This document shows, in pieces, positions 16,683-25,478 of a stretch of DNA of 64,000 nt. The notes under the pieces were generated by a model. The model was not told the DNA's origin and did not search any database. It saw only the letters and a list, made by a program, of their open reading frames with translations. Position 1 is the stretch's first letter. The number at the start of each line of letters is the position of its first letter. Origin of the DNA: Actinoplanes xinjiangensis. GTDB lineage: Bacteria > Actinomycetota > Actinomycetes > Mycobacteriales > Micromonosporaceae. The translations under genes and the position numbers were made by a program. Location of the stretch: contig NZ_QGGR01000007.1 in assembly GCF_003148685.1 (NCBI RefSeq), forward strand, positions 62,001-126,000. Reading direction: 5' to 3'.

Positions 16683-17702
16683 TCACGCCTCTGACACGGC
16701 GCCCACGGGATCGATCAGCACCTTGGGACCCGCTCCCGCCGACGAGGGGCGCCACCCGGACAGCACACCGGCGGCCTCGTCGAGGGAGACCGTCGCGGCC
16801 ACCAGCGGCCGCGGATCCACCGCCCCGGACGCGAACGCGGCGATCGCCGGCGCCAGCCCCGCCGACGCGCCGAGGATCCCGACGGCGGTCACGTCCTTGA
16901 GCACCACGTCGCGGGTGTCGATCGTGCTCGGTGTGCCGGACAGACCGATGTAGACCAGCCGCCGGCCGGGTTCGACCAGCTGGACCGCCAGCCCCGGCAG
17001 GGACGCGGCGTTGGTGGCGTCGACGACCGCGTCCCACGGCAGCGACGGCAACGAGTCCCGCGTCCACACGTCGCCGAACCCGAGCGACCGGGCGAACGTC
17101 AGCTCCTGCCCGAGCAGATGCACCTCGATGCCGCGGGCCCGGGCCAGCATCGCGGTGAGCAGCCCGATCGTGCCGGTACCCAGGACCAGCAGCCGTTCCC
17201 CGGTGGACAGTGCGGCCGCGTCCACACATCGCTGCGCGTTGCCGGCCGGCTCGACCAGAGCACCGGCGACGGCGTCCACCCCGTCCGGCAGGGCGTGCAG
17301 GTAGGCCGCCGGAAACGCCAGCCGCTCGGCCAGCGCACCGGCGAGCCCGTCCCGGATGCCCAGCTCGTGCCGTTCCGGGCAGACGTGGTGCCGCCCACCG
17401 GTGCACCGCCGGCAGTGACCGCAACCGATCATCGTGTCACCGGTGACGCGCCGGCCCAGCCACGAAGCGTCCACCCCGGCGCCGACCTCCCGGACGGTGC
17501 CCGACCACTCGTGGCCGGGGCGCAGCGGATACGACGAGACGCCGCTGTGCAGGTAGCTCATCTCGCCGGTGAACAGTTCCACATCGGTGCCGCAGACCCC
17601 GGCACGCGCCACGTCGACGACCACCTGCCCCGGCCCGGCGACCGGTGCCGGAACCTGCCTGACCTCGGCCCTTCCGGGGCCGGTCAGCACCAGTGCGCGC
17701 AT
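16683..17702 (-). CDS. zinc-dependent medium-chain dehydrogenase
   Basis: 339 residues. The catalytic zinc region reads AGVCGTDVELF, with GHEWSG following, and the structural zinc site is intact as CGHCRRC followed seven residues later by a fourth Cys. The Rossmann motif is LGTGTIGLL. It probably oxidises an alcohol or polyol with NAD(P). The start overlaps the stop of the MFS gene by one base (TGATG), so the two are coupled, suggesting that the carrier imports or exports a related compound. The substrate is unknown. Confidence 0.9.
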   Translation of the reverse strand: MRALVLTGPGRAEVRQVPAPVAGPGQVVVDVARAGVCGTDVELFTGEMSYLHSGVSSYPLRPGHEWSGTVREVGAGVDASWLGRRVTGDTMIGCGHCRRCTGGRHHVCPERHELGIRDGLAGALAERLAFPAAYLHALPDGVDAVAGALVEPAGNAQRCVDAAALSTGERLLVLGTGTIGLLTAMLARARGIEVHLLGQELTFARSLGFGDVWTRDSLPSLPWDAVVDATNAASLPGLAVQLVEPGRRLVYIGLSGTPSTIDTRDVVLKDVTAVGILGASAGLAPAIAAFASGAVDPRPLVAATVSLDEAAGVLSGWRPSSAGAGPKVLIDPVGAVSEA

Positions 17703-18853
17703 CAGGATCCCTTCCGCCCGGCCGCCGCGCCCGCCGCCGTCTGGAGCACGCCGAGCCCGATGATCATGACGAGGGTAGCCTCCCAGGCGCCGGTGCGTTC
17801 GGCCAGCACACCGGCCGCCACCGGGCCCGCCGCGGCCAGCAGGTAGCCGAGCGACTGCGCCATCCCGGACAGCCGGGTCGTCTCCGAGGCCGTACGCCCA
17901 CCGAGACTGATCAGGGTCAGCGCCGCCACCAGCGAAGCACCCTGCCCCAGCCCGGCGATCGCCGCCCACAGCACCGCCAGCCCCGGCGCGGCCAGCAGCC
18001 CACCCATCGCCACCACCACCGGCAGGCTCGCCGCGATCGCGCCGAGGGCCCGCGTCGCCGGGTCCCGCAGCAGCAGGGGAACCGCGAGCCCGCCCAGGAT
18101 CCCCATGCCCTGAATCAGGAACAGGTGCAATCCCGCGGTCCGCTCGGACACCCCGTGACTGATCTCGATCGTCGGCAGCCAGGTCACCAGCACGTAGAAG
18201 CAGGTGCTCTGCAAGCCCATGAACGCGGTGATCAGCCACGCCCTCGGCTGCCGCCACACCGGTGCGCCGGCACCCGGCACGCTCACGTCGGCGACCGGCT
18301 CCGGCTTCGCCCGCGGCGCCCACACTGCCGCCACGACCAGCGTCGGGATCGCCCACAAGGCCAGCGACAGCCGCCAGTCCACGGCATCCGCGACCGGAAC
18401 GGCCACCGCCGACGCGGTACTCGCCGCCAGCGTGATGAACGCCGTGCAGAACCCGGTGGCCCGCGACACGTTCGCCGCGAAGTCGCGCTTCACGATCGCC
18501 GGCACCAGCACGTTCCCGACCGCTATCGCACACCCGATCACGGCGGTGCCGGCCCACAGCCCCGCCGTGCCCGTGTAGGACCGCGCCACCGAACCCGCGG
18601 CCAGCACCAGCAGCGCCAGCAGCACCGCCCGCTCCATCCCGAACCGCCCGGAAAGCCGGTGCACCTGCGGCGACACGAACGCGAACGCCAGCAACGGCAG
18701 CGCACCGAGCAGGCCCTGCGCCGCCTCCCCGAGCCCGGCATCCGCGCTGATCTGCGGAAGCAGCGGCCCCACCGCGGTGATCGCGGGCCGCAGACAGAGG
18801 GCGACGAGAAAGACCGTCGCAGCCGCGGACGCGGCCGGCAGTAGGCGCTTCAC
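17702..18853 (-). CDS. MFS transporter, CynX/NimT-like
   Basis: 383 residues with about twelve hydrophobic segments. CynX/NimT-like features are LRPAITAVGPLLPQI near the start and RLSGRFGMERAVLLALLVLAAGS, with LVTWLPTIEISHGVSERTAGLHL in the second half. The family moves small anions or drugs such as cyanate or nitroimidazole; a specific substrate cannot be named. It is the first gene of a coupled pair with the zinc dehydrogenase. The upstream 170 bp lead into the eight-unit hairpin array. Confidence 0.88.
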   Translation of the reverse strand: MKRLLPAASAAATVFLVALCLRPAITAVGPLLPQISADAGLGEAAQGLLGALPLLAFAFVSPQVHRLSGRFGMERAVLLALLVLAAGSVARSYTGTAGLWAGTAVIGCAIAVGNVLVPAIVKRDFAANVSRATGFCTAFITLAASTASAVAVPVADAVDWRLSLALWAIPTLVVAAVWAPRAKPEPVADVSVPGAGAPVWRQPRAWLITAFMGLQSTCFYVLVTWLPTIEISHGVSERTAGLHLFLIQGMGILGGLAVPLLLRDPATRALGAIAASLPVVVAMGGLLAAPGLAVLWAAIAGLGQGASLVAALTLISLGGRTASETTRLSGMAQSLGYLLAAAGPVAAGVLAERTGAWEATLVMIIGLGVLQTAAGAAAGRKGS

Positions 18854-19024
18854 GTCCGCGAGCCTCTTACGGTCCGCTCCCCACGGTCAAGATCCCCTCT
18901 CCGGTACGAACCACCCGCCCCCACCCCACGCAAGAGGCCCCTCCCGCGCCCCCGCCGCACAAACCTCCCGCCCTCCGGCGCCCGGCCCCGCCACTGCCGC
19001 CGACAGCAGCGGCTCACGCCCGCC

Positions 19025-19518
19025 AGCTGGTCCTCACCGCTGTCTCAAACGCCCCGAGACAGCGGTGACAGCCAGCCGGTCCTCCCCGGCTGGTCCTGGC
19101 CGCTGTCTCAAACGCGCTGAGGCAGCGGTGGCAGCCAGCCGGTTCTTTCGGGCTGGTTCTGGGCGCTGTCTCAGACGCGCTGAGGCAGCGGTGGGAGCCA
19201 GCCGGTTCTTCCTGGCTGGTCCTGGGCGCTGTCTCAGACGCGCTGAGGCAGCGGTGGGAGCCAGCCGGTTCTTCCTGGCTGGTCCTGGGCGCTGTCTCAG
19301 ACGCGCTGAGGCAGCGGTGGGAGCCAGCCGGTTCTTCCTGGCTGGTCCTGGGCGCTGTCTCAGACGCGCTGAGGCAGCGGTGGGAGCCAGCCGGTTCTTC
19401 CTGGCTGGTCCTGGGCGCTGTCTCAGACGCGCTGAGGCAGCGGTGGGAGCCAGCTGGCTCTTCCGGGCTGGTCCGGGGCGCTGTTTCGGGGGTCGTGAGG
19501 CAGCGGTGGTGGCCAGCT
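19025..19518. repeat. eight-unit array of the 63-bp-period hairpin repeat
   Basis: Units of 53 bp start at 19025, 19088, 19151, 19214, 19277, 19340, 19403 and 19466, separated by 10-bp linkers such as GGTTCTTCCT. Units 4-7 are identical in their cores, which points to recent tandem expansion, while the outer units have drifted. In units 2-7 the left stem has CTGTCTCA against right-arm TGAGGCAG, leaving one G-T (G-U in RNA) pair in an otherwise paired stem. The array lies between divergent genes (MFS start at 18853, PAP2-like start at 19761), so it is part of a promoter-side region. Confidence 0.95.
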
Positions 19519-19760
19519 GGGCGAGATCGGCGGCGCCGGAAGGCGGACACGAGCCGCAGCCGCCCGCGGTCCTGTGGGGCTTCGGCGCGCCGGTGTCGCG
19601 GAACTTCACGGGATCGGGGTGCGGAGAAGGTCATTAGCACCTGGTGGGTGGTGTGTCTCCGGATCGACGGAAACGGGGAGAGTGGCCGCCCGGTTGGGGA
19701 AGGTGGAGTGGTCGGGAGACGGACGGGAGCCGTGCCGGGGGCCGGGATCGGGGATTTGCG

Positions 19761-20387
19761 ATGATCGACGTCATGGCGACGTCAGGCACCGAGCAGGCCG
19801 TGGTGGCGGACCGGGTGGCGCGGCTGTTCACCGAGATCCTGTCGCCGGCGGTGCTGGTGGCCACGGTGCTGTTCGCGGTGGCCTGGGCGTCTGCTGATTC
19901 CCCGATGTCCGCGCTGGTCACCGGCGTGATCGCAGCCGCCGCGGCCAGTTTCCTGCCGATCGCCTACATTCTGCACGGTGTGCGCCGTGGCTCCTGGACC
20001 GACCGGCACGTCGGCGTCCGCGCCCAGCGAACGCTGCCGATGCTGGTCTGTCTGGGTTCCACCGCCTCCGGCACCCTGGCCCTGGCCGCCGCCGGTGCGC
20101 CCCGCGACCTGCTGGCCCTGATCGCCTGCATGGCCGCGGCCCTGGTGGTGGCCACCCCGATCACGTTGCTGGCCCGCTGGAAGATCTCCATCCATTCGCT
20201 GGTGGCTGCCGGGACCGCGGTGACCTTCACGGTCGTCTTCGGGTGGGTCCTGCTGTTCACCTGGCCGCTGGCCGCAGCCGTCGGCTGGTCCCGGGTCCAC
20301 CTCCGTGACCACACCATCGCGCAGGTCCTGGCCGGAGCCCTGGTGGGAGCCTGCGCCACAGGCCTCCTCTACCCGACCCTGCGCTGA
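19761..20387 (+). CDS. PAP2-like membrane phosphatase-family protein
   Basis: 208 residues, largely hydrophobic with five or six membrane segments. The C-terminal WSRVHLRDHTIAQVLAGALVGA matches the second and third phosphatase motifs of the PAP2 superfamily (SRxxxxxH then HxxxxVxxG), but the first motif (KxxxxxxRP) is not evident. It may therefore be a non-catalytic or atypical member. ATG at 19761 is used; a second ATG lies four codons on. Bases 19519-19760 upstream hold no gene I can support. Confidence 0.72.
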   Translation: MIDVMATSGTEQAVVADRVARLFTEILSPAVLVATVLFAVAWASADSPMSALVTGVIAAAAASFLPIAYILHGVRRGSWTDRHVGVRAQRTLPMLVCLGSTASGTLALAAAGAPRDLLALIACMAAALVVATPITLLARWKISIHSLVAAGTAVTFTVVFGWVLLFTWPLAAAVGWSRVHLRDHTIAQVLAGALVGACATGLLYPTLR

Positions 20388-20579
20388 CGCCCGGCTCCGC
20401 ACGCGCTGGCAGGCCGGGCAGGTTGTCAGCGTGGGGCCGGGTTGGCAGGCGGGCGGAGGCGGGCTGGGCCAGCGGGCGGGTGAGCGGGCGAGCGGGTTGA
20501 CCTGGCACGCGGCCTCGGACCGGTCGGCGTATCGGTGACGGGGCGGGGAACGGGCGGCGACTCGACGGGCGGGCGCGGT

Positions 20580-21341
20580 TCAGCCGGGCAGGGTGAGCAG
20601 GTAGATGGCTGAGGGGACGGCCAGGAGCAGGCCGATCGCGGTGAGCCAGACGACCGCCGTTCCGCCGATGCGGACGTCCTCCCGGCGGGTGGTGATGGTC
20701 GTGGCACGGGAGTCGGTGGTGAAGACGGTCAGGCCGGTCCGGTTGGGGAGCAGGCCCCGTGTGGTGACCCGGCCCATGGCGAAGACCGTCCGACCACGGG
20801 GGACCCGGATCTCGGTGAGGTGGAGACGTTCGGACTTGCGGAGGCCGTCGATGACGTCGGTGGGAACGATCGCCGGCAGCGGGACCGGCTTGGCATGGCT
20901 GTGTTCCAGCTCGGTGACCGTGTAGGCGGGTGTCCCGCTCATGATCGGGTCGTAGAGGGCCCGGCTCGGGGAGACCAGCCGCGGGTCGACCGGGATCCTC
21001 CGGCTGTGGTCGGTGAGGGCGGGCCAGGACGGTGACTCGGCTTCCAGGATCACGTCGTGGTCGGGGCCGTCGCCGGTGGAGAAGGCGCGGCTGGGTTCAC
21101 GCAGCAGGAGCACCCGGTACCAGGTGCAGTCCTCGCCGGTGACCGGGGCGATCTGACGGCCGGCGGCGCCGTATTCGGTGGTTCCCTCCAGGGCGACCCG
21201 GCCGCGGGTGCCGATGGGGGACGGGCGGAGGCGCAGCAGGATCCAGAGAGCCCGCAGATCGCCGAGGATCAGCAGCACGAAGATTCCGGCGCCGGCCACG
21301 AGGAGAATGCCGAGGCAGAGCGTCACAGTCGCGACGGTCAT
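20580..21341 (-). CDS. GIDE-domain membrane protein
   Basis: 253 residues with a hydrophobic segment at each end (about 5-28 and 232-250). Between them is a GIDE-like domain: RGRVALEGTTE, IAPVTGEDCTWYRVLLLRE, then VPRGRTVFAMGRV. In eukaryotic MULAN/GIDE ligases this domain sits between two membrane helices; bacterial relatives lack the RING finger, as here. No enzymatic role should be assumed. The ATG at 21341 starts the first membrane helix. The 192 bp downstream to the PAP2-like stop contain no supported gene. Confidence 0.75.
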   Translation of the reverse strand: MTVATVTLCLGILLVAGAGIFVLLILGDLRALWILLRLRPSPIGTRGRVALEGTTEYGAAGRQIAPVTGEDCTWYRVLLLREPSRAFSTGDGPDHDVILEAESPSWPALTDHSRRIPVDPRLVSPSRALYDPIMSGTPAYTVTELEHSHAKPVPLPAIVPTDVIDGLRKSERLHLTEIRVPRGRTVFAMGRVTTRGLLPNRTGLTVFTTDSRATTITTRREDVRIGGTAVVWLTAIGLLLAVPSAIYLLTLPG

Positions 21342-21383
21342 CACGGTGTCACCATACGAGGCCTCGGCGAGCGTCGATGTCGG

Positions 21384-21505
21384 GCGAGGCGGCCAAGGCC
21401 AGCGAAGCAGGTGAGGCCAGCGCGGCGCGGCGAGGCGGGCAAGGCCAGCGAAGCAGGTGAGGCCAGCGCGGCGCGGCGAGGCGGGCAAGGCCAGCGAGGC
21501 GGCGG
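21384..21505. repeat. 46-bp direct tandem repeat, about 2.5 copies
   Basis: The element starts with GCGAGGCGG and recurs at 21384, 21430 and 21476, giving an exact 46-bp period. Each copy contains AAGGCCAGCGA and GTGAGGCCAGCGCG; the last copy is incomplete. It lies just upstream of the GIDE gene start (minus) and 270 bp before the SDR gene (plus), outside coding sequence. It is unrelated to the 63-bp hairpin family. Confidence 0.85.
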
Positions 21506-21675
21506 GGCGGGCCGTGGCGTACAGGATCCGTATTCACGGCGGCGGAGGCGCGCACCATCACCCGGCCTGATCGCTGCCATGTCGACGAGTGATTTCCGGG
21601 ATGGTCCCGGCTTTGGTTGGCTCCTTCTCAGCCGGTGACGGCGCTCATATCACTGTTGATCCGAAGGAGCCGTCC

Positions 21676-21744
21676 ATGTTCCGGGGAGCCCCGACCCGTC
21701 CCCGACGGGTGCCTGCGCTGCGCAGAAAGACCGCCGTCCGATGA
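21676..21744 (+). CDS. possible 22-residue Arg-rich leader peptide
   Basis: An AAGGAG ribosome site at 21663-21668 stands seven bases before an ATG. The frame encodes 22 residues with seven arginines and one lysine (start MFRGAP, end RKTAVR). Its stop overlaps a second mini-frame as ATGA (21741-21776, eleven residues), whose own stop overlaps the SDR start as GTGA. The chain would couple translation of all three. It may be chance, as no conservation can be checked here. Confidence 0.35.
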   Translation: MFRGAPTRPRRVPALRRKTAVR

Positions 21745-21772
21745 AGCTCGATCACCACCCGAGGGAGGCGCC

Positions 21773-22519
21773 GTGAGGTGCTCGGGCAAGATCGTGGTGA
21801 TCACCGGGGCGGCCCGGGGTCAGGGGTACGCGGAGGCCGCCGCCCTGCGGGCCGAAGGGGCGACCGTGATCGCCACGGACGTGCTGGCGGGTGACGACGT
21901 CCGCCCGCTGGACGTGCGGTCGCTGTCGCAGTGGACCCGGCTGGCCGACGAGCTGCGTTCCAGCTACGGCCGGGTCGACGCGGTGATCAACAACGCCGGC
22001 GTCACCGGTCGCGACCGGCTGCCCGACATCGACCTGGCCGCCTGGGAGAACACCCTGGCCGTCAACCTGACCGGTCCGATGCTGTCGATGAAGACGCTGG
22101 TCCCGCTGATGCCGCCGGGTTCGTCGATCGTCAACGTCTGCTCGGTCGCCGCGGTCTCCGGGCACGCGGCCGCCGCGTACACGGCCAGCAAGTGGGCGCT
22201 GCGCGGCCTGACCCGTAGTGCCTCCCTGGAGCTCGGCGTCCGCGGCATCCGGGTGAACGCCGTGATGCCCGGCCTCATCGACACCCCGCTCATGGAGTCC
22301 GCGCCGCGGGCGTTCTTCGACGCGGCTCTGCCGGAGATCCCGCTGGGCCGGATCGGTACCCCCGCCGACGTGGCCCCGCTGATGGTCTACCTGGTCTCCG
22401 ACGAGTCCGCCTATGTCAACGGCGCCGAGATCGTGGTCGACGGCGGCCTCACCGCCCACGTCTCGCACAAGGCGATCGCCGACGCCACCCGGCCGGGCGT
22501 CAGTGCACCGCCGGGGTGA
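21773..22519 (+). CDS. short-chain dehydrogenase/reductase
   Basis: 248 residues from a GTG start preceded by GAGGGAGG. Classical SDR features are all present: TGAARGQG cofactor loop, NNAGVTG, the Ser of VNVCSVAAVSG, and the YTASK catalytic Tyr/Lys, then the VNAVMPGLIDTPLM substrate-side loop. The TD in VIATDVLAGDD suggests NAD use. It oxidises or reduces an unidentified alcohol or ketone. Its last 20 bp overlap the convergent gene ending at 22500. Confidence 0.9.
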   Translation: MRCSGKIVVITGAARGQGYAEAAALRAEGATVIATDVLAGDDVRPLDVRSLSQWTRLADELRSSYGRVDAVINNAGVTGRDRLPDIDLAAWENTLAVNLTGPMLSMKTLVPLMPPGSSIVNVCSVAAVSGHAAAAYTASKWALRGLTRSASLELGVRGIRVNAVMPGLIDTPLMESAPRAFFDAALPEIPLGRIGTPADVAPLMVYLVSDESAYVNGAEIVVDGGLTAHVSHKAIADATRPGVSAPPG

Positions 22520-23216
22520 GCAGGTACTCGACCGGCGCCTGACCGGGCAGGTGCAGCATCCGCCGGGGGCCGGTTCCGCGGATCATCGGCAGCGGGTGCG
22601 CCGGGCCGAAGTCCTCGATCAGGCCCCACTGGGAGTGGACGGTCTCCAGGAGCCGCCGGTTGGCCGGGGCGCAGTCCTCCGGGAAGGTCCACACGTCGAC
22701 GGGATCCCAGCTTTCCGGGCCGGGCCGGGGATCCGTGACGTGCCGGACCGTGCCGTCGCGGCGGAACTGGAGTGCGCCACCGCGGGGCAGGGTGTCCCAG
22801 GCCTCGGTGGCCGCCGCATACTCGGGTGTCTCGAGCTGGACGAGGATGTCGCCGGTGCCGACCCAGGTGAGCGACTCCGTGCCCGGGACGAGCATGATCC
22901 CGTGCTCGGCCGGGACGTCGCCCAGGTCGATCAGCGGGTGCCGCAGCCAGCGGTCGAGGTGTTCGCGTTCCGGTGGGCGGGGCACCCACGGGTGGATCCA
23001 CTGGCGGGCGTTCCGGCGTACCTCCTCGTCGGGGTCCGTGTCGGCGATCTCGGTGATCCGGGCGACGTCGGCCGGGTCGGCGACCGCCTCCTCCGCGATG
23101 CGGGTGAGGCGGTCGACCAGGGCGTTCCACTTGCGCGGACCGGGACTCGCGGTCCAGTCGTGCCGCCAGGCGGCCAGTTGCCGCCAGCCGTCCAGCAGTT
23201 CCGTGACCCGGTCCAT
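22500..23216 (-). CDS. hypothetical protein
   Basis: 238 residues, soluble, no signal peptide. The N-terminal half is helical and ends in DPDEEVRRNARQWIHPW, resembling HEAT-like repeat segments. The C-terminal half is beta-rich with HGIMLVPGTESLTWVGTGDILVQLETPEY. I do not recognise a family. It is convergent with the SDR (20-bp overlap) and lies just upstream of the DUF839 gene on the same strand only in position, with 17 bp between them. Confidence 0.65.
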   Translation of the reverse strand: MDRVTELLDGWRQLAAWRHDWTASPGPRKWNALVDRLTRIAEEAVADPADVARITEIADTDPDEEVRRNARQWIHPWVPRPPEREHLDRWLRHPLIDLGDVPAEHGIMLVPGTESLTWVGTGDILVQLETPEYAAATEAWDTLPRGGALQFRRDGTVRHVTDPRPGPESWDPVDVWTFPEDCAPANRRLLETVHSQWGLIEDFGPAHPLPMIRGTGPRRMLHLPGQAPVEYLLTPAVH

Positions 23217-23233
23217 CCGCCGAGCATATGCGG

Positions 23234-24394
23234 TTATGTCCGGAACGGTCCGGTGATGCAGTAGGTGATGCCGCCTGACGTCGAACCGCTCGTTCCCCGC
23301 TGCGACGAGAAATAGAGGCGGTTGCCGGCCGGGGTGAACGCCGGCCCGCACAGTTCCGACGAGCCCTGCCCGGTGACCCGCAGGAACACCGAGATCCGGT
23401 CGTCCGGCGTGATCATGCAGATCTCCATGTTGCCGCCGTCCTCGGCGACATAGAGATCGCCGTACGACGACCCGGTCACGTTGTCGACCCCGGTGAGCGG
23501 CGCGCTCCCGGGCGTGACCAGGTTGTCGTCGTAGGCCAGCTCGTACGTACCGGTCAGCAGGTTGACCTGCCACACCCGGTTGTCGCCCTTGGTGGTGAAC
23601 CACACCGTGTCGTTGGCGTAGTGGCAGCCCTCGCCACCGTTGAACGACTTCGAGCCGGAGACCTGGCTGCGGGTCCGGGTCGGCGAGCCGTCCGGGTCGG
23701 GCACGGTCGCCCAGGTGTACGAGCCGGAGGTGCCGGATCCGGCGACGAACACCTGGAGCGTGCCGGAGGACAGGTCGCCCCAGGTGGTGGGCACGAACCG
23801 GTAGAACCGGCCGTTCGTCTCGTCCTCGGTGAGGTAGATGACCTTGCGGACCGGGTCGGCGGCGGCCGCCTCGTGCTTGAACCGGCCCATCGCCGGGCGG
23901 GCCACCGCGGTCCCGCCGAGCGGGTAGGTCTCCCAGACCCGGCCGAGGTCGATCTCCTCGCAGCTCAGCCAGGTGTTCCAGGGGGTCCGGCCGCCCGCGC
24001 AGTTCTGGTTGGTTCCGGAGAGGATGCGGGACGCGCCGACGATCGTGCCCGCGGAGTCGAACAGGATCCGGGACGCGCCGCCGCCGGCCGACGAGCTGAC
24101 CTCGGAGTTGGAGACGTAGATCCAGCCGGACCCGTTCGGGATCACCGTGCCGCCGTCGGGGGCGTCGTGCCAGACGTACGACGTGTTCGGCACGGTCTGC
24201 CGGGAGCGGGCGATCACCGTGCTGGTGAAGCCGGCGGGCAGCTGGATGCCGTTGGCGTCGGCGGCCTGGAGCGCGCCGTACGGTCCGGTGGCGTTCTGGG
24301 CCGGCGCGGCGTAGGCGGCCGACCAGGCGGTGAAGGGCAGGGCCAGGCCACCAGCGCCGGCCACAGTGGTACGCAGAAGAGTTCGCCGATCCAT
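23234..24394 (-). CDS. secreted DUF839 (PhoX-like) protein with Tat signal
   Basis: 386 residues. The N-terminus MDRRTLLRTTVAGAGGLALP followed by AYA fits a twin-arginine signal. The mature part is a beta-propeller of the DUF839/PhoX group, with the family signature NCAGGRTPWNTWLSCEEID, KHEAAAADP, YLTEDETNGRFYRF and GGEGCHYANDTVWFTTKGDNR. PhoX members are Ca/Fe phosphatases; others have unknown roles, so phosphatase activity is possible but unproven. The start is 203 bp from the divergent polyester hydrolase gene. Confidence 0.85.
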   Translation of the reverse strand: MDRRTLLRTTVAGAGGLALPFTAWSAAYAAPAQNATGPYGALQAADANGIQLPAGFTSTVIARSRQTVPNTSYVWHDAPDGGTVIPNGSGWIYVSNSEVSSSAGGGASRILFDSAGTIVGASRILSGTNQNCAGGRTPWNTWLSCEEIDLGRVWETYPLGGTAVARPAMGRFKHEAAAADPVRKVIYLTEDETNGRFYRFVPTTWGDLSSGTLQVFVAGSGTSGSYTWATVPDPDGSPTRTRSQVSGSKSFNGGEGCHYANDTVWFTTKGDNRVWQVNLLTGTYELAYDDNLVTPGSAPLTGVDNVTGSSYGDLYVAEDGGNMEICMITPDDRISVFLRVTGQGSSELCGPAFTPAGNRLYFSSQRGTSGSTSGGITYCITGPFRT

Positions 24395-24596
24395 GGGCGC
24401 CGACCGTATTCGCGCATTGAAGACAGTCGCTGAACAGCAGGCGTCGAATCGCTGACCATCAATCTTCGTCCGTTTCGGGCAATTTGCTGCCGGATGCCCG
24501 GACCCCCGTCTCACGTATCGCCGAACCATTGTCGGCGCCTCCCCGGCGATTCAAGAATCGATCGCAGATAACGTTTCATCCAGTGGGGAGAAAGAA

Positions 24597-25478
24597 ATGG
24601 GCAAGGTCATCCCGAAGTTATTCGGAATCGCGGCGGCGGTTGCTCTCGGTGGTGCCGGAATCACGCTGATCCCGGATGCCGACGCGGCCACCGCGTCGTT
24701 CGCGAAGGGCCCGGCGCCGAGCAACAGCAGCATCGAGGCGGTCCGCGGTCCGTTCGCGATCGCCGAGTCCACGGTGTCCCGGGCGTCGGTGTCCGGCTTC
24801 GGCGGCGGCGACATCTACGCCCCGACCGACACCGGCGCCGGCACCTTCGGCGCGGTGGTCATCGCACCCGGCTTCACCGCCCGCAAGTCGAGCATGGCCT
24901 GGCTGGCACCGCGGCTCGCCTCGCAGGGCTTCGTGGTCTTCAACATCGACACGCTGACCACCTCCGACCAGCCGGCCAGCCGTGGCCGCCAGCTGCTCGC
25001 GGCCGCCGACTTCCTGACCCAGCGCAGCAGCGTACGGGCACGGGTCGACCCGAACCGGGTGGCGGTGGTCGGGCACTCGATGGGCGGCGGCGGCACCCTG
25101 GAGGCCGCGCAGAGCCGGCCCGCGTTGCAGGCCGCGATCCCGTTGACGCCGTGGAACCTGAGCAAGTCGTTCAGCCGGGTGACCGTGCCGACGCTGGTGA
25201 TCGGCGCCGAAGCCGACACCATCGCGCCGGTACGCAGCCACTCCCGGCCGTTCTTCCAGAGCCTGCCGGCCGCGCCCGGCAAGGCGTTCCTGGAGCTCAA
25301 CGGCGCCAGCCACTTCGCACCGAACACGCCGAACACCACGATCGCGAAGTTCAGCATCTCCTGGCTGAAGCTCTTCGTCGACGACGACACCCGCTACCGG
25401 CAGTTCGTCTGCCCGGGACCGGGCACCGGCGCGGCGGTGCAGGAGTACCGCGCGACCTGTGACCAGATCAGTCAGTGA
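24597..25478 (+). CDS. secreted cutinase/polyester hydrolase (PETase-like fold)
   Basis: 293 residues with a signal peptide ending near residue 30. The mature part closely follows actinomycete cutinases able to cleave polyesters: VSGFGGGDIYAPT, GHSMGGGG with nucleophile Ser161 and Met162, AEADTIAPV with Asp207, SHFAPN with His239, and a C-terminal disulfide pair Cys272/Cys288. Trp186 (LTPWN) is kept, but the usual clamp Tyr after PG is Phe93 (APGFTARKSS), and the residue after the Trp is Asn rather than His. It should hydrolyse esters such as cutin or triglycerides outside the cell. ATG at 24597, RBS GGGGAGAAAG. Confidence 0.92.
   Translation: MGKVIPKLFGIAAAVALGGAGITLIPDADAATASFAKGPAPSNSSIEAVRGPFAIAESTVSRASVSGFGGGDIYAPTDTGAGTFGAVVIAPGFTARKSSMAWLAPRLASQGFVVFNIDTLTTSDQPASRGRQLLAAADFLTQRSSVRARVDPNRVAVVGHSMGGGGTLEAAQSRPALQAAIPLTPWNLSKSFSRVTVPTLVIGAEADTIAPVRSHSRPFFQSLPAAPGKAFLELNGASHFAPNTPNTTIAKFSISWLKLFVDDDTRYRQFVCPGPGTGAAVQEYRATCDQISQ

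Noticed and set aside
19014..19640. Long minus- and plus-strand reading frames with a 21-residue repeat through the hairpin array
   Set aside because: The period of 63 bp keeps any frame open on both strands; the pattern is explained by the DNA hairpin, and no start or family features are present.
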